A stretch of DNA of 64,000 nucleotides from Streptomyces gobiensis (GCF_021216675.1 NZ_CP086120.1:4338501-4402500); one strand, 5' to 3'; counted from the first letter of the stretch, positions 51,119-59,841 are shown. Numbers and translations are program-made. Notes: generated from the letters alone by a model not told the origin.

Positions 51119-52369
51119 TCAGGCGCCTATGAGTTTGGCGAACTTGTCCTCGTACCGGGTCTCTTCCTTGTTCGACAGCGGCCGGAAGTTGTGCCCCGAG
51201 GCGAGCATCTTCGCGTCAGGGATGATCAGTGGGTCCTCGGCCAGATCCTTGTCGATCTTGGCGAGCTCTTCCTTCGCTCCCGCGACCGGGCAGATGTAAT
51301 TCACCCAGGCGGCCAGCTCGGCGGCGACCTCGGGCTGGTAGTAGTGGTTGATCAGTGCTTCGGCGTTCTTCTGGTGCTTGGCCCTGGCAGGCACCAGAAG
51401 ATCGTCCGTGCCGAAGAGATAACCGGCCTTGGGGAAGAAGTACTCCACATCCGGGTTGTCGAACTGCAGCTGGACGATGTCACCGGCCCAGGCGAGGCAA
51501 GCGGCGATATCGCCGGAGTTCAGCTCGTCGACGTAGTCGTTGCCGGTGAAGCGGCGGATCTGCTTGGTGTCGACGGCCTTCTGTAGCTTGGCGATGGCGG
51601 CGTCGAAGTCGTCGTCCGTGAAGTCCCCGGCGTCCTTGCCCATATCCAGCAGCGTGATGCCCATGGTGTCGTGCATCTCGGTGAGCAGCGAGACCCTGCC
51701 CTTGAGCGACTCGTCCTCCAGCAGCTGGCTGACGCTCTTGACCACCTTTCCCTTGGTGGCCTTCTTGTTGTACGCGACAACGGTGGCGACGCCGGCCCAC
51801 GGGTAGCCGTACTGGCGGCCGGGATCGTGCGGCGAGTTGCGGAAGCGCTGCTCCAGATTGGCGATGGCGTTGGGCAGGTTGGCGGGGTCCAGCCGCTGTG
51901 CCCAGCCGTGCCGGATCAGGCGCCCGGCCATCCAGTCGGTGAGGCAGACCAGATCGCGGCCGGTGTCCTGGCCCGCGGCGAGCTGTGGTCTGATCTTGCC
52001 GTAGAACTCGTTGTTGTCGTTGATGTCCTCGATGTACTTGACCTTGATGCCGCTCTCGCGCTGGAAGGCGTCGAGGGTGGGACGCTTGTTCTTGTTGTCG
52101 TCGTCGACATCGATGTAGAGCGGCCAGTTGGAGAAGGTGAGCACCTTCTCCTTGTCGGAGAGGTCCTTGGTCTTCTCGCCGTCTTCGCGGTCCTTGACGC
52201 TCTCGGCGGGCGGGATGCCACAGGCGGCGAGCAGCGCTCCACCGGCGGCCATCCCGGTGCCCTGGAGCAGCCGGCGCCGGGTCATCGCGGCCCGGCCGCT
52301 GGTCAGGCTGCGCTCCCAGGCCTTGCGGACGGGTTCGGACATGCCTGCGTACAGATCATCGGGGGTCAT
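51119..52369 (-). CDS. potD: Polyamine ABC transporter substrate-binding protein PotD
   Basis: Spermidine/putrescine-binding lipoprotein of 416 residues. A 28-residue hydrophilic leader precedes MTRRRLLQGTGMAAGGALLA and then AACG: twin arginines and a lipobox, so it may be exported by Tat and lipidated. The mature part has VLTFSNWPLYIDVDDDN, KVKYIEDINDNNEFYGKI and YFFPKAGYLFGTDDL, the PotD pattern. The ALDH, transporter and oxidoreductase genes run in the same direction with short gaps. Confidence 0.9.
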   Translation of the reverse strand: MTPDDLYAGMSEPVRKAWERSLTSGRAAMTRRRLLQGTGMAAGGALLAACGIPPAESVKDREDGEKTKDLSDKEKVLTFSNWPLYIDVDDDNKNKRPTLDAFQRESGIKVKYIEDINDNNEFYGKIRPQLAAGQDTGRDLVCLTDWMAGRLIRHGWAQRLDPANLPNAIANLEQRFRNSPHDPGRQYGYPWAGVATVVAYNKKATKGKVVKSVSQLLEDESLKGRVSLLTEMHDTMGITLLDMGKDAGDFTDDDFDAAIAKLQKAVDTKQIRRFTGNDYVDELNSGDIAACLAWAGDIVQLQFDNPDVEYFFPKAGYLFGTDDLLVPARAKHQKNAEALINHYYQPEVAAELAAWVNYICPVAGAKEELAKIDKDLAEDPLIIPDAKMLASGHNFRPLSNKEETRYEDKFAKLIGA

Positions 52370-52456
52370 GGGGGAACTGCCTTCCGGTAAGCGGGGACGG
52401 GGAAGGAGTGGGGGGTAAGGGGGGTGGGGTGGCGGTACGGGAAACGCGGGGACGGC

Positions 52457-53968
52457 TCAGCGGGAGCCGAAGACGGTGCGGTGCCAGTCCTTGCGGGCTA
52501 CCGCCGTGTTGTCGTACATAACGTGCTTGACCTGCGTGTACTCCTCGAAGGAGTACGCCGACATGTCCTTGCCGAAGCCGGAGGCCCGATAGCCGCCGTG
52601 CGGCATCTCGCTGATGATCGGGATGTGGTCGTTGATCCAGACGCAGCCCGCTTTGATCTCGCGGGTGGCGCGTCCGGTGCGGTGGACATCCCGGCTCCAG
52701 GCGGAGGCTGCCAGGCCGTACGGGGTGTCATTGGCCAGGCGGAGGCCCTCGTCGTCGCTGTCGAAGGGGAGCACAACAAGGACCGGGCCGAAGAGCTCGC
52801 GCTGGACGACCTCGCTGTCCTGCGCGGCACCGGTGATGAGGGTGGGACGGTAGTAGGCGCCCTTGGCGAGCTCTCCACCAGGGGCCTCGCCGCCGGTGAC
52901 CACCGTGGCATAGGAGCGGGCCCGGTCGACAAAGCCCGCCACCCGGTCCCGGTGGGCGTGCGAGATCAGCGGCCCCAGATCCGTATCGGGGTCGAAGGGG
53001 TCGCCGAGGCGGACGGTGTCCATCAGCTCGGCGACGCCGCTGACGAACGCGTCATACAGCGGGCGCTGCACATAGGCACGGGTGGCGGCGGTGCAGTCCT
53101 GGCCCGTATTGATGAGCGCGCCCGCGACGGCGCCATGGACGGCGGCCGTCAGATCGGCATCATCGAATACCAGGAACGGCGCTTTGCCGCCGAGCTCCAG
53201 ATGAAGCCGCTTGACGGTGCTCGTGGCGATCTCCGCGACCCGCTTGCCGACCTCGGTGGAGCCGGTGAAGGAGGTCATCGCCACCGCCGGGTGACCGACC
53301 AGATGCTCGCCCGCGTCCCGGCCCGTCCCGGAGACGATGTTGACCACGCCGTTCGGGATGCCTGCCTCGGTGGCCGCCTGGGCGAACATCAGTGAGGTGA
53401 GCGGCGTCAGCTCGGCGGGTTTCAAGACAATGGTGTTGCCCGCCGCGATGGCCGGGAGGATCTTCCACGCTGCCATCTGGAGCGGATAGTTCCAGGGTGC
53501 GATGGAGCCGATGACACCGATGGGTTCGCGGCGGATATACGAGGTGTGGTCGCCGCTGTACTCACCCGCTGAGACGCCCGCCAGCTGACGGGCGGCCCCG
53601 GCGAAGAACGCGGCGTTGTCCACCGAGCCCGGTACGTCGAACTCCTTCGACAGCTTGATGGGCTTGCCGCACTGCAAGGACTCCGCCTGCGCGAGCTCCT
53701 CAGCCCGCTCACCCAGCACGGCCGCGAAGCGGTGCAGGGCGTCGGAACGCTCACCGGGGGTGGCACCCGCCCAGCCGGGCAGCGCCCGCTGTGCGGCGGC
53801 GACGGCCGCGTCCACATCGGCCGGTGAGGCCAGCTCATAGGTGTACACCTGCTCGCCCGTAGCCGGGTCGACGACCGTGTGGGTACGTCCCGCGCTGCCG
53901 GGTGCGAGCCGCCCGTCCAGATACTGGGCGCCCTGCGCGAACGTGGACACATCGAAGCGCTGAACCAT
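52457..53968 (-). CDS. Aldehyde dehydrogenase for polyamine-derived aldehydes
   Basis: NAD(P)-dependent aldehyde dehydrogenase of 503 residues. Catalytic Cys in INTGQDCTAATRAYV, Glu in LELGGKAPFLVF, and EPIGVIGSIAPWNYPLQMAA early. It belongs to the same gamma-aminobutyraldehyde dehydrogenase group as the gene at 37311 and heads the operon with potDABC and the FAD oxidoreductase. ATG at 53968 follows AGGAGAG closely. A near-perfect CGTCGT inverted repeat lies 87-122 bases upstream. Confidence 0.87.
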   Translation of the reverse strand: MVQRFDVSTFAQGAQYLDGRLAPGSAGRTHTVVDPATGEQVYTYELASPADVDAAVAAAQRALPGWAGATPGERSDALHRFAAVLGERAEELAQAESLQCGKPIKLSKEFDVPGSVDNAAFFAGAARQLAGVSAGEYSGDHTSYIRREPIGVIGSIAPWNYPLQMAAWKILPAIAAGNTIVLKPAELTPLTSLMFAQAATEAGIPNGVVNIVSGTGRDAGEHLVGHPAVAMTSFTGSTEVGKRVAEIATSTVKRLHLELGGKAPFLVFDDADLTAAVHGAVAGALINTGQDCTAATRAYVQRPLYDAFVSGVAELMDTVRLGDPFDPDTDLGPLISHAHRDRVAGFVDRARSYATVVTGGEAPGGELAKGAYYRPTLITGAAQDSEVVQRELFGPVLVVLPFDSDDEGLRLANDTPYGLAASAWSRDVHRTGRATREIKAGCVWINDHIPIISEMPHGGYRASGFGKDMSAYSFEEYTQVKHVMYDNTAVARKDWHRTVFGSR

Positions 53969-54054
53969 CGAGCTCTCCTGCCTCACATCGGTGTGAAGTG
54001 GCGTCGGCCGGTGATGGTGGCCGATCCTGACAGGAAGTTCACGCCCCAACAAGG

Positions 54055-54090
54055 GATTCCGTCGTTTCCTTTTGATTACACGACGAAATC
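54055..54090. promoter_or_regulatory. Inverted repeat upstream of the polyamine operon
   Basis: GATTCCGTCGT (54055-54065) and ACGACGAAATC (54080-54090) form an 11-base inverted repeat with one mismatch and a 14-base spacer. It resembles the boxes at 37183-37224 and 45945-45963 and partly covers the 3' end of the upstream membrane protein gene. A likely operator of the operon starting at 53968. Confidence 0.55.
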
Positions 54091-54801
54091 TGTGCCCTGC
54101 TGGGGGAAGGGGGAGGCGCTTACGGCATGGGCGTCGTAGTCGTAGTAGTCGCCCTCGTGCTCGATGGGCTCCAGATCGCTGAGAAAGGCGATGGCGCTGA
54201 TCGCCGCCACCACGAACACCAGGGAGAGCGCGGTGGAGATGATGCCCAGAACCAGCCCGGCGGTGGCAGGCCCGGAGCCGTGTGCCGCACCGCGGTTGAT
54301 GCGGCGCCGAGCCGAGATGGCCAGCCCAAGGGCGACCGGACCGAGGATGATCCCCAGGAACGCGCCCCAGAAGGTCATGGTGAAGACCATGGCTATGATC
54401 CCCAGCACCATGGCAGCGGTGCAGATGCCACTCGTCGGCGGCTGCGGAGGGGCGTACGGCATCCAGCCGGGCCCCGGGGGAGCGTAGCCATAGCCGGGGC
54501 CGGGCCCGCCGTAGCCAGCGCCGGGCGGCGGCTGTCCGGTCCCATGGCCGTACGGCGGCTGCCCCGCCGGACCGTACGCCGGGCCATACGCCGGGCCGGG
54601 CGGCGGGAAGGGCGGCGGAGAGGGGGCCGGTGGCACCGGGGGTATGGGGGACGCGGCGGGCGCGGCCTGCTGACCGTCCTGACCGTCCTGACCGTGCTGG
54701 CTGTCCTGCTTTCCCAGTGAGACCCGGTCCCCGGGCGGTGCCCAGGGGTTGGGCTCCTCCGGGCGGTCCTTGCCCTCTGCTATATGCCCCATGTGCCCCA
54801 T
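54076..54801 (-). CDS. DUF4190-like membrane protein with Pro/Gly-rich N terminus
   Basis: Protein of 241 residues. The first 115 are low-complexity Pro/Gly/Gln sequence; two helices follow (AAMVLGIIAMVFTMTFWGAF and GLVLGIISTALSLVFVVAAI) with LGLAISARRRINRG between them, the DUF4190 pattern common in Streptomyces. Function unknown. Two 9-bp tandem repeats lie in its 5' part (54671-54697 and 54791-54808). It is divergent from the adenosine deaminase gene. Confidence 0.75.
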   Translation of the reverse strand: MGHMGHIAEGKDRPEEPNPWAPPGDRVSLGKQDSQHGQDGQDGQQAAPAASPIPPVPPAPSPPPFPPPGPAYGPAYGPAGQPPYGHGTGQPPPGAGYGGPGPGYGYAPPGPGWMPYAPPQPPTSGICTAAMVLGIIAMVFTMTFWGAFLGIILGPVALGLAISARRRINRGAAHGSGPATAGLVLGIISTALSLVFVVAAISAIAFLSDLEPIEHEGDYYDYDAHAVSASPFPQQGTDFVV

Positions 54802-54894
54802 GTGCCCCTCCCAAGATCGGTTTTCCTCGTCATCGTATGCGGGCCGTCATCGCGCCCGCATACGATGGCGGCGCCCCAGCCACCGGAGGTTCCG

Positions 54895-55920
54895 TTGTCC
54901 GATCTCAGCTCCTTTATCGCCGGGCTGCCCAAGGCCGAGCTGCATGTCCACCATGTCGGTTCCGCCTCGCCGCGTATCGTGGCCGAACTCGCCGCCCGGC
55001 ACCCGGACTCCAAGGTCCCGGCCGACCCGGAGGCACTGGCCGACTACTTCACCTTCCGTGACTTCGCGCACTTCGTCGAGGTCTACCTCTCCGTCGTGGA
55101 CCTCATCCGGGATGCCGAGGACGTGCGGCTGCTCACCTATGAGGTCGCCCGCGACATGGCCGCACAGCAGATCCGTTACGCCGAGCTGACCGTCACCCCC
55201 TACAGCTCGACCCGGCGCGGCATACCGGACGTCGCCTTCGTCGAAGCCATCGAGGACGCCCGCCGGGCCGCCGAAACCGAGCTGGGCGTCACCCTGCGCT
55301 GGTGTTTCGACATCCCTGGGGAAGCTGGGCTGGCGGCCGCCGAGGAGACCGCCCGTATCGCCTGTGAGCTGCGCCCCGAAGGCCTGGTCTCCTTCGGGCT
55401 GGGCGGCCCCGAGATCGGCGTGCCCCGGCCGCAGTTCAAGCCGTTCTTCGACCGGGCCATCGCCGAAGGTCTGCGCAGCGTCCCGCACGCGGGCGAGACC
55501 TCCGGGCCCGGCACCATCTGGGACGCGCTCACCAGCCTGCGCGCCGAACGCATCGGCCATGGCACCAGCGCCCCCCAGGACCCCCGGCTGCTGGAGCGCC
55601 TGGCGGAGCAGCGCATCCCGCTGGAGGTCTGCCCGACCTCCAACATCGCCACCCGGGCCGTGCCCACGCTGGCTGAGCACCCGGTGAGAGAGATGGTGGA
55701 CGCCGGGGTTCTGGTCACCATCAACAGCGATGACCCGCCGATGTTCGGCACGGACCTCAATACGGAATACGGCATCGCGGCCCGGCTGCTCAGCCTGGAC
55801 GCACCGGGCGTCGCCGCGCTCGCCAAGAACGCGGTGGCGGCCGCTTTCCTCGACACACCGGCGAAATCAAAGCTCAGCGATGAGATCGATGCCTATGTGT
55901 CGGCATGGCAGCAGAGCTAG
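54895..55920 (+). CDS. add: Adenosine deaminase
   Basis: Zinc enzyme that converts adenosine to inosine in purine salvage; 341 residues. Metal and catalytic motifs: LPKAELHVHHVGSAS (two His), VPHAGETSGP (His and Glu region), RIGHGTSA and VTINSDDPPMFGTDL. HVHH replaces the HLHG of typical enzymes, as in a Streptomyces branch of the family. I chose TTG at 54895 because GGAGG at 54885-54889 is five bases upstream and the conserved sequence begins there; ATG at 54865 has no such site. Confidence 0.9.
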   Translation: MSDLSSFIAGLPKAELHVHHVGSASPRIVAELAARHPDSKVPADPEALADYFTFRDFAHFVEVYLSVVDLIRDAEDVRLLTYEVARDMAAQQIRYAELTVTPYSSTRRGIPDVAFVEAIEDARRAAETELGVTLRWCFDIPGEAGLAAAEETARIACELRPEGLVSFGLGGPEIGVPRPQFKPFFDRAIAEGLRSVPHAGETSGPGTIWDALTSLRAERIGHGTSAPQDPRLLERLAEQRIPLEVCPTSNIATRAVPTLAEHPVREMVDAGVLVTINSDDPPMFGTDLNTEYGIAARLLSLDAPGVAALAKNAVAAAFLDTPAKSKLSDEIDAYVSAWQQS

Positions 55921-55949
55921 TCACCGCCGTCGCCCATCGCGGCGACCCC
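55905..55949 (+). pseudogene. N-terminal remnant of a glycerophosphodiester phosphodiesterase
   Basis: An ATG at 55905, inside the last codons of the adenosine deaminase gene, opens a frame reading MAAELVTAVAHRGDP. VAHRGDP is the start of the catalytic motif of GDPD enzymes. The next residues (SMRRLIG) do not continue the family's RxENT sequence, and the frame ends at a stop near 56019. I recall an intact GDPD gene beside add in other Streptomyces, so this looks like a gene lost by deletion. Confidence 0.5.
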
Positions 55950-55955
55950 TCGATG

Positions 55956-55987
55956 CGCCGTCTGATCGGGACGCCGTCTGATCGGGA
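55956..55987. repeat. Perfect 16-bp tandem duplication at the GDPD scar
   Basis: CGCCGTCTGATCGGGA occurs twice back to back. It lies right after the point where the GDPD remnant loses similarity, so it may be part of the deletion junction. Confidence 0.9.
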
Positions 55988-56068
55988 TGGGGGTGGAGTC
56001 GATCACTACGAACCGCATTGACACCCTGTGCGGCGTGCTGCGGCGGCAGCTCTGACATATGACAGTGG

Positions 56069-56656
56069 TCAGTCGCGGGGGAAGTCCTCGGTCTCCAGAG
56101 TGAGATCGATGCCATGGGGCTTGAGCTCGATCGGCTCACCGAACGCGAAGGTCTCCTGGCGCCAGAACCGGTCATCCGACGGGCGGGTGTGCAGATGGCA
56201 CTGGCCGGTGTAGGGATCGGCGATCAGATACACCGCGATTCCGGCGATCGCGTACACCTTCTTCTTCTTGCCGTAATCGTTGCCCGCGGTCCCCCGGGAG
56301 ATGACCTCCAGGACGAACTCCACATCCTCATGGCGCCAGTGGCCCCGGTTGTCCTTCTCGGCACCGCTCCCGACCGCGGCCAAGTCGGGGCAGAATCCAT
56401 TGAGATAGCCCGGGAAGTCGATCCGCATATCGGACTTGAGCTGCTTCCTCGGGTACTGGGTGCGCAGCTGATCGTAGACGGCAGCGGTGATGTCCCAGTG
56501 GGTGTCTCGTTGCGGCGACACGATGATGATCCCCTCGACGATCTCGGCCTTGAAGCCCTCGGGGATCTGCATCTGCTCCAACGCCTCGAACAATTTGTCG
56601 AGCTCGCTGGGTTCCTCGCGCTCGGCCATCTCGGTCCGTTCACACAGGACGGTCAT
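56069..56656 (-). CDS. Uma2 family (DUF820) restriction-endonuclease-like protein
   Basis: Protein of 195 residues with the PD-(D/E)XK-like pattern of the Uma2 family: EIVEGIIIVSP, FCPDLAAVG (Asp), VEFVLEVISRGTAGND (Glu) and YGKKKKVYAIAGIAVYLIAD. These genes are abundant in Streptomyces and cyanobacteria and their function is unproven. ATG at 56656 is preceded by GGGAGGAG. No partner gene is nearby. Confidence 0.82.
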   Translation of the reverse strand: MTVLCERTEMAEREEPSELDKLFEALEQMQIPEGFKAEIVEGIIIVSPQRDTHWDITAAVYDQLRTQYPRKQLKSDMRIDFPGYLNGFCPDLAAVGSGAEKDNRGHWRHEDVEFVLEVISRGTAGNDYGKKKKVYAIAGIAVYLIADPYTGQCHLHTRPSDDRFWRQETFAFGEPIELKPHGIDLTLETEDFPRD

Positions 56657-56763
56657 GGTGACGCTCCTCCCCACCGCGCCGGGTCGCGCAGCCGCGTAAG
56701 ACAACGATACGGCGCGGCCCCGGGTCACGCCGGGGCCGCGCCGTATCGATTCGCCGTACGGCG

Positions 56764-58341
56764 TCAGTCCCGCGCCACCAGCGCCGGGGTGTCCCGGGTC
56801 AGCACCTCGCCGCGGAAGAATGCCGGGCTGCGGCGCTGCATGACCAGCATCAGGACGACGCCCAGGAGCAGTACGCCGACGCCGATGACGAAGACGCTGC
56901 CGACCCCCGCGATGGCGCTGCCCGTTCCATAGGCCGGGTCCCACATATCGACCATCGTCTGGACGAAGACCGCGCTCAGCAGGACTGCGCCGAGCAGCGG
57001 CAGCACACCCTTGTAGACCGCGTCACGGACGCTGCGGGTGAGGTCGCGCCGGAAGTACCAGACACAGGCGTAGGCGGTCAGCGCGTAGTAGAAGCAGATC
57101 ATGAGGCCCAGGGCGTAGATCGTGTCAATGAGCACGTTCTCGCTGACCACGGCCATGACCGCGTAGAAGATACCGGTCGCGATGCCCGCCGCGACGGTGG
57201 CACGGCCCGGGGTCTTGAACGTGGGGTGGACCTTGGCGAACGACGAGGGGAAGGCCTCATAGGTGCTCATCGCCAGCGCGGTACGAGCGGCCGGGAGGAA
57301 GGTCGTCTGCAGGCTGGCGGCGGCGCTGGCCAGGACCGCCAGGAAGAGCAGCGCACCCAGCGGGCCCATCACCGGGTCGGCGAGCACGGCGAAGACATTG
57401 TCCGCGGTGTCCGGGTTGCCCAGGCCCAGGCCCTCGGTGCCGGTGCCCGCGAACATCAGGGCGGCGATGGCGGTCAGTACATAAGAGGTGACCAGAACCA
57501 CCACGGAGATCATCGCAGCCCGGCCCGGCGTCTTGGCACTGCCCTCGGTCTCCTCGTTGACCGTGAGGCTGGTGTCCCAGCCCCAGAAGATGAAGATCGA
57601 CAGGGACAGGCCCGCGGTGAAGGCCGCGAAGGAGGTGACCGAGAACGGGTTCAGCCAGCTCCAGGAGAAGTCCAGCGAGCCGACGCCGGACGCCGCACCG
57701 GCTATGGCGCCGCCGTCCGACTTGCTGATGGCCATCACGATAAAGACCGTCAGGACGACCATCTGCAGGCTCACCAGTGCGTACTGGAACCACTTGGTGG
57801 CGGTCATGCCCCGGTAGCTGATCGCGGTCGCGATGGCGATGAAGGCCAGCACGGTGGCGATATGCACGACGGTTGAACCGCCGAAGTCGACGATGGCCTG
57901 GCTGCCGGTGAGATCCCCGAGCAGTAGATAGAAGAACTCAGCCGCGACCCCGGCGAGGTTCGACAGCACGATGACTGTGGCCATCACCAGGCCCCAGCCG
58001 CACATCCAGCCGATCCGGGGGCCGAGCGCCTTCACGGTCCAGGTGAAGGAGGTGCCGCAGTCCGGCACGGCCTTGTTGAGTTCCCGGTAGGCGAAGGCGA
58101 CCAGGAGCATCGGCAGGAAGCCGGCCAGGAAGATGGCGGGCATCTGAAGCCCCACTTCGCTGACCGTGGGGCCGAGCGTGCTGGTGAGGCAGTACACGGG
58201 GGCGACAGTGGAGAGACCGATGACAGCGCTGCCGAGAAGACCTACGGAGTTCTTCTTGAGCCCCTTGGTCTTGATATCCGCGTTGGCGACGGCGCCGCTG
58301 TCTATCTCTCCGGTCGTCGGTTGCTTGAGGAGCTGAGCCAT
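56764..58341 (-). CDS. APC family amino acid/polyamine permease
   Basis: Secondary transporter of 525 residues with about 12 helices. The first helix motif GLLGSAVIGLSTVAPVYCLT is the APC substrate-site region; the consensus loop appears in FAYRELNKAVPDCGTSFTW. It resembles PuuP-like and related amine transporters, which fits the polyamine and gabT genes around it, but the substrate cannot be read from sequence. The 362-base region upstream is rich in palindromes. Confidence 0.82.
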   Translation of the reverse strand: MAQLLKQPTTGEIDSGAVANADIKTKGLKKNSVGLLGSAVIGLSTVAPVYCLTSTLGPTVSEVGLQMPAIFLAGFLPMLLVAFAYRELNKAVPDCGTSFTWTVKALGPRIGWMCGWGLVMATVIVLSNLAGVAAEFFYLLLGDLTGSQAIVDFGGSTVVHIATVLAFIAIATAISYRGMTATKWFQYALVSLQMVVLTVFIVMAISKSDGGAIAGAASGVGSLDFSWSWLNPFSVTSFAAFTAGLSLSIFIFWGWDTSLTVNEETEGSAKTPGRAAMISVVVLVTSYVLTAIAALMFAGTGTEGLGLGNPDTADNVFAVLADPVMGPLGALLFLAVLASAAASLQTTFLPAARTALAMSTYEAFPSSFAKVHPTFKTPGRATVAAGIATGIFYAVMAVVSENVLIDTIYALGLMICFYYALTAYACVWYFRRDLTRSVRDAVYKGVLPLLGAVLLSAVFVQTMVDMWDPAYGTGSAIAGVGSVFVIGVGVLLLGVVLMLVMQRRSPAFFRGEVLTRDTPALVARD

Positions 58342-58703
58342 GAGCTGGACGTTATAGCCTGCTGTATCCGCAATCGGCGATCTGCATAGAGGACGTTAGT
58401 CCCTTCCGTTCATTGATGGAAGCGGTCCGGTTCCTTCGAATGAAGGACTGCACGGCCGTTCTGGCATGCATGCAAAGGTCCGGAGTTAGGGGTTCCGCAT
58501 TACGGTAATCGCAGTGTGTCCGGTTTGTCTACCCCTGGATTTTTTCCGGCATTACTTTACGTAATAACGATGATGCGCTACCTGTGATCCCGCCCACCGG
58601 GAGAAATCCCGGCGAAGTGGCGTAACGATGCGCGGCGACCACGCTCTCAACTCATGACCGAGAGGCCCGGATCGTGGGCCACGCACAAGGAAGGCAGTGC
58701 GTC
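58342..58703. promoter_or_regulatory. AT-rich divergent intergenic region with several palindromes
   Basis: The gap between the permease and the next gene contains TCCTTC-GAAT-GAAGGA (58432-58447, perfect), ATTAC-G-GTAAT (58499-58509, perfect) and ATTAC-TTTAC-GTAAT (58551-58565, perfect, with TTACGTAA inside). CTTCC and GGAAG also flank ATTGATG near 58413-58432. It must hold divergent promoters; the two ATTAC/GTAAT elements 52 bases apart look like paired sites for one regulator. No gene is seen. Confidence 0.55.
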
Positions 58704-59162
58704 ATGAGTGGCAAGGCGGGGGCAAGGAGCGCGGTGGAGTGGCTGGCGTCGGCGGCACCGGATCCCGAAGCCTGCCGATGGGAGTGGGAACGAAATCCGC
58801 TCGGGGTGACGCTGCTGCCCGCCGGGCGGCTGTGGGACGTCCTCATTCTCAGCGGTGAGCTGGGCTGCCCCACGCTGGAGGTGCTGAGCCGGTGCGTCGA
58901 CCGGCCGGGCCCCGTACTGACCGACTTCGGCGACTCCCGGACGGGCTTCTTCGTCCCGCCGGGAACCGCCGCCCGCTGGGTCGGTACGGGGGTGCGCGGC
59001 GCCGGGCGCGGCAGCTGGATCGTGGTGCCGTATCCGGGCCGCCGCACCGGTGGAGTGCGCTGGCTGATCCCACCGGACGGTTCCGGCATCCTCACTGATC
59101 CGGCGGTGCTGGAGCTGGCAATGCATGAGGCGGCGGCGTGGGCCGCCGGTGCCGACGAGTGA
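58704..59162 (+). CDS. Hypothetical protein, weakly prim-pol-like
   Basis: Protein of 152 residues with no membrane segment. GVTLLPAGRLWDVLILSGEL, TGFFVPPGTAARW and WIVVPYPGRRTGGVRWLIPP are conserved in Streptomyces proteins often labelled as N-terminal bifunctional DNA primase/polymerase-like; I recognise that similarity only weakly and the catalytic acidic residues are not evident. AAGGAAGG lies nine bases before the ATG. Its 3' end overlaps the convergent PAP2 gene by 71 bases. Confidence 0.6.
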   Translation: MSGKAGARSAVEWLASAAPDPEACRWEWERNPLGVTLLPAGRLWDVLILSGELGCPTLEVLSRCVDRPGPVLTDFGDSRTGFFVPPGTAARWVGTGVRGAGRGSWIVVPYPGRRTGGVRWLIPPDGSGILTDPAVLELAMHEAAAWAAGADE

Positions 59163-59796
59163 GCCAGGCCGCGGCCCCGACCATCAGCAGACCGCCCAGA
59201 CACCAGCTCGCCACGACATCCAGCGGCCAATGGAAGCCGCGACGGACCAGACCCACAGCGGTGGCGAGAACCAGCAGTACGGCGGCGGCCACGACGCCCC
59301 GGCGGGCGCGCACACCGGGGGTGAACGGCAGCAGCAGCGCGGCCGTGGCGCCATACGCCACCACGGCCGTCGCCGTGTGCCCCGAGGGGTAGTAGCCGCT
59401 GCCGTCGACGGGGCCAGGCCGGTCCAGCAGTGCTTTGAGCGGCAGCACCAGCAGCGGCACCGCCGCCATCACCACGGCGTAGCAGAGGACCGGCCGCCAG
59501 CGCCCGCCGCGCCAGCACGCATACCCCATCGCCGCCGCCAGCACAGGCAACGCGACCACCGGGCTGCCGAGGTCCGCGAAGGACTGGGCCACGACCGCCC
59601 CCGCACCTGGGGAAGGAGCGGGCTGCCGCAGCAGGCCGGAGAGCCACTCATCGGCCTCCCGCAGTGGCCCGTACGCCGCCACCTGCCAGGTGATGACCGC
59701 GAAGAGCCCGCTGAGCAGTCCGGTCAGCGCCGCATACGGAAGCGGCCGCTCAGGAACAGGGGGGAGCATTCCTGAGCGGCCGTGGCAACCGGTCAC
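59092..59796 (-). CDS. PAP2 family membrane phosphatase
   Basis: Lipid phosphatase-like protein of 234 residues with about six helices. The three PAP2 motifs are present: KALLDRPGP, YPSGHTATA, and RRGFHWPLDVVAS. Such enzymes remove phosphate from undecaprenyl pyrophosphate, phosphatidate or similar lipids. The start may be GTG at 59796 or ATG at 59769. It lies downstream of gabT on the same strand but behind a terminator. Confidence 0.85.
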   Translation of the reverse strand: MTGCHGRSGMLPPVPERPLPYAALTGLLSGLFAVITWQVAAYGPLREADEWLSGLLRQPAPSPGAGAVVAQSFADLGSPVVALPVLAAAMGYACWRGGRWRPVLCYAVVMAAVPLLVLPLKALLDRPGPVDGSGYYPSGHTATAVVAYGATAALLLPFTPGVRARRGVVAAAVLLVLATAVGLVRRGFHWPLDVVASWCLGGLLMVGAAAWLTRRHRRPTPPPHALPAPAPPDQ

Positions 59797-59841
59797 CGCA
59801 CGCCCCGGGGGGTTTGGGGCGGGCGGCGGTCCGATCGGTGA

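Noticed and set aside
55921..56016. Minus-strand reading VVIDSTPIPI that faintly resembles a transposase motif
   Set aside because: It is only about 30 codons with no inverted repeats or other transposase sequence. It fits better as random sequence next to the GDPD remnant.
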